Shown here: piece by piece, positions 63,586 to 64,000 of the stretch | How positions within the stretch are numbered: position 1 is the first letter of the stretch | Layout of the letters: every line of letters starts with the position of its first letter | Origin: Malachius bipustulatus | Lineage: Eukaryota; Arthropoda; Insecta; Coleoptera; Melyridae | Direction of reading: 5' to 3' | DNA: 64,000 nt | Assembly (NCBI GenBank): GCA_910589415.1 | Contig: OU342639.1 | Coordinates: forward strand, 14,020,268 to 14,084,267 | Notes under the pieces: model-generated | Databases searched by the model: none | Told to the model about the DNA's origin: nothing | The model's input: only the letters and a program-made list of their open reading frames with translations | Program-made: the position numbers and the translations under genes

Positions 63586-63589
63586 AATG

Positions 63590-63850
63590 TGCCACAAAGA
63601 TTGAGAGAGACTCGTTTTTAACAACGCAACCAATGAATTCCAATCTGTAACTTTAGATTTAATACTTCTATACCACACGAAAGCATCTGCCCTAAAAATT
63701 CAACTGCTGAGTCGAAAAGATCAGACTCCGCAATATTTCGTGCTTGCACCAGCTCAACAACACTCTCTAGAAATATGTAGACAGTTCTAGGATCCCCACT
63801 GAACTTTATTTTCCATTCAGAAACAGGCAAAGATCTACCAGCAAGATATC
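63590..63850 (-). pseudogene. Third Ty3/Gypsy Gag fragment
   Basis: On the minus strand PVSEWKIKFSGDPRTVYIFL, ESVVELVQARNIAESDLFDS, then a frameshift into FVWYRSIKSKVTDWNSLVAL. This is the same Gag capsid layout as at 14560-14720 (WxIKxSG, FLExV, SExxLFxxA, WYRS). The rest of the element would lie to the left or is lost. Confidence 0.75.
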
Positions 63851-64000
63851 ACAGAAGCAGGAATGTCATGAAAAATTGAAGTGGTAGGGCTGGAAGCACC
63901 TCTCTGATTAGCTCCCTTAACACTATCATACAGAACTGCCTCGAGTTTCAAGCAAGTGGCGAATGATTATCCTTGAAATCTATCGAAAACCTCAGCAATG
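63851..64000. other. Window end, no gene recognised
   Basis: Probably the N-terminal side of the Gag remnant, but no motif is legible. Confidence 0.3.

Overview
Eukaryotic, insect-like DNA, AT-rich, and almost wholly made of transposable elements in nested layers. Evidence for an arthropod: insect-type Ty3/Gypsy Gag, protease and integrase fragments, several LINE clades, Penelope-like, pogo-like, PIF/Harbinger and hAT elements, long foldback elements and a tRNA-derived SINE. A large-genome beetle or hemipteran is plausible, but the species cannot be fixed from this window. I see no tRNA or rRNA gene, no CRISPR array and no bacterial-type operon.

Layout. 0-9 kb: remnant of an invertebrate nuclease-like family, a complex foldback element (2.1-3.3 kb), the only good candidate for a host-gene coding exon (4940-5395, +), and a decayed R1-type LINE (-). 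9-16 kb: a Gypsy element on the minus strand (primer-binding site, Gag, protease, integrase; RT and RNase H absent), split by a frameshifted Jockey-type LINE. 16-21 kb: an RNase H-bearing LINE fragment, then the 3' half of a second Gypsy element whose integrase carries a young SINE with a clean target duplication. 21-30 kb: a terminal-inverted-repeat element containing a 1.2 kb solo LTR, several hAT-like elements, and I-type LINE fragments, one split by a 946-bp hAT-like MITE. 30.8-36.4 kb: a long inverted-repeat element holding a smaller TA-flanked foldback and an almost intact LINE. 36.8-40.4 kb: a ~670-bp tandem duplication, then an exon-like pseudogene split by a hAT-like element that carries three 122-bp repeats. 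40.4-43.4 kb: two copies of a LINE 3' tail, each with a hammerhead ribozyme. 44.9-47.5 kb: a nearly complete pogo-like transposon whose transposase ends in a PHD finger. 47.6-52 kb: LINE remnants. 52-54 kb: two nested PIF/Harbinger-type MITEs and a second SINE copy. 53.9-57.5 kb: a LINE split by a nearly intact two-gene PIF/Harbinger transposon and followed by an inverted repeat with a third hammerhead ribozyme. 59.4-64 kb: Penelope-like pieces, one interrupted by a second copy of the 10-13 kb Jockey LINE, and a Gypsy Gag fragment.

Most interesting: the three hammerhead ribozymes, which fit the full catalytic consensus; the autonomous-looking PIF/Harbinger element (intact DDE transposase plus a spliced Myb/SANT-like gene with one premature stop); the pogo-like element with repeated GTTACTTT-type sites; and the insertion boundaries readable to the base, which give a relative chronology.
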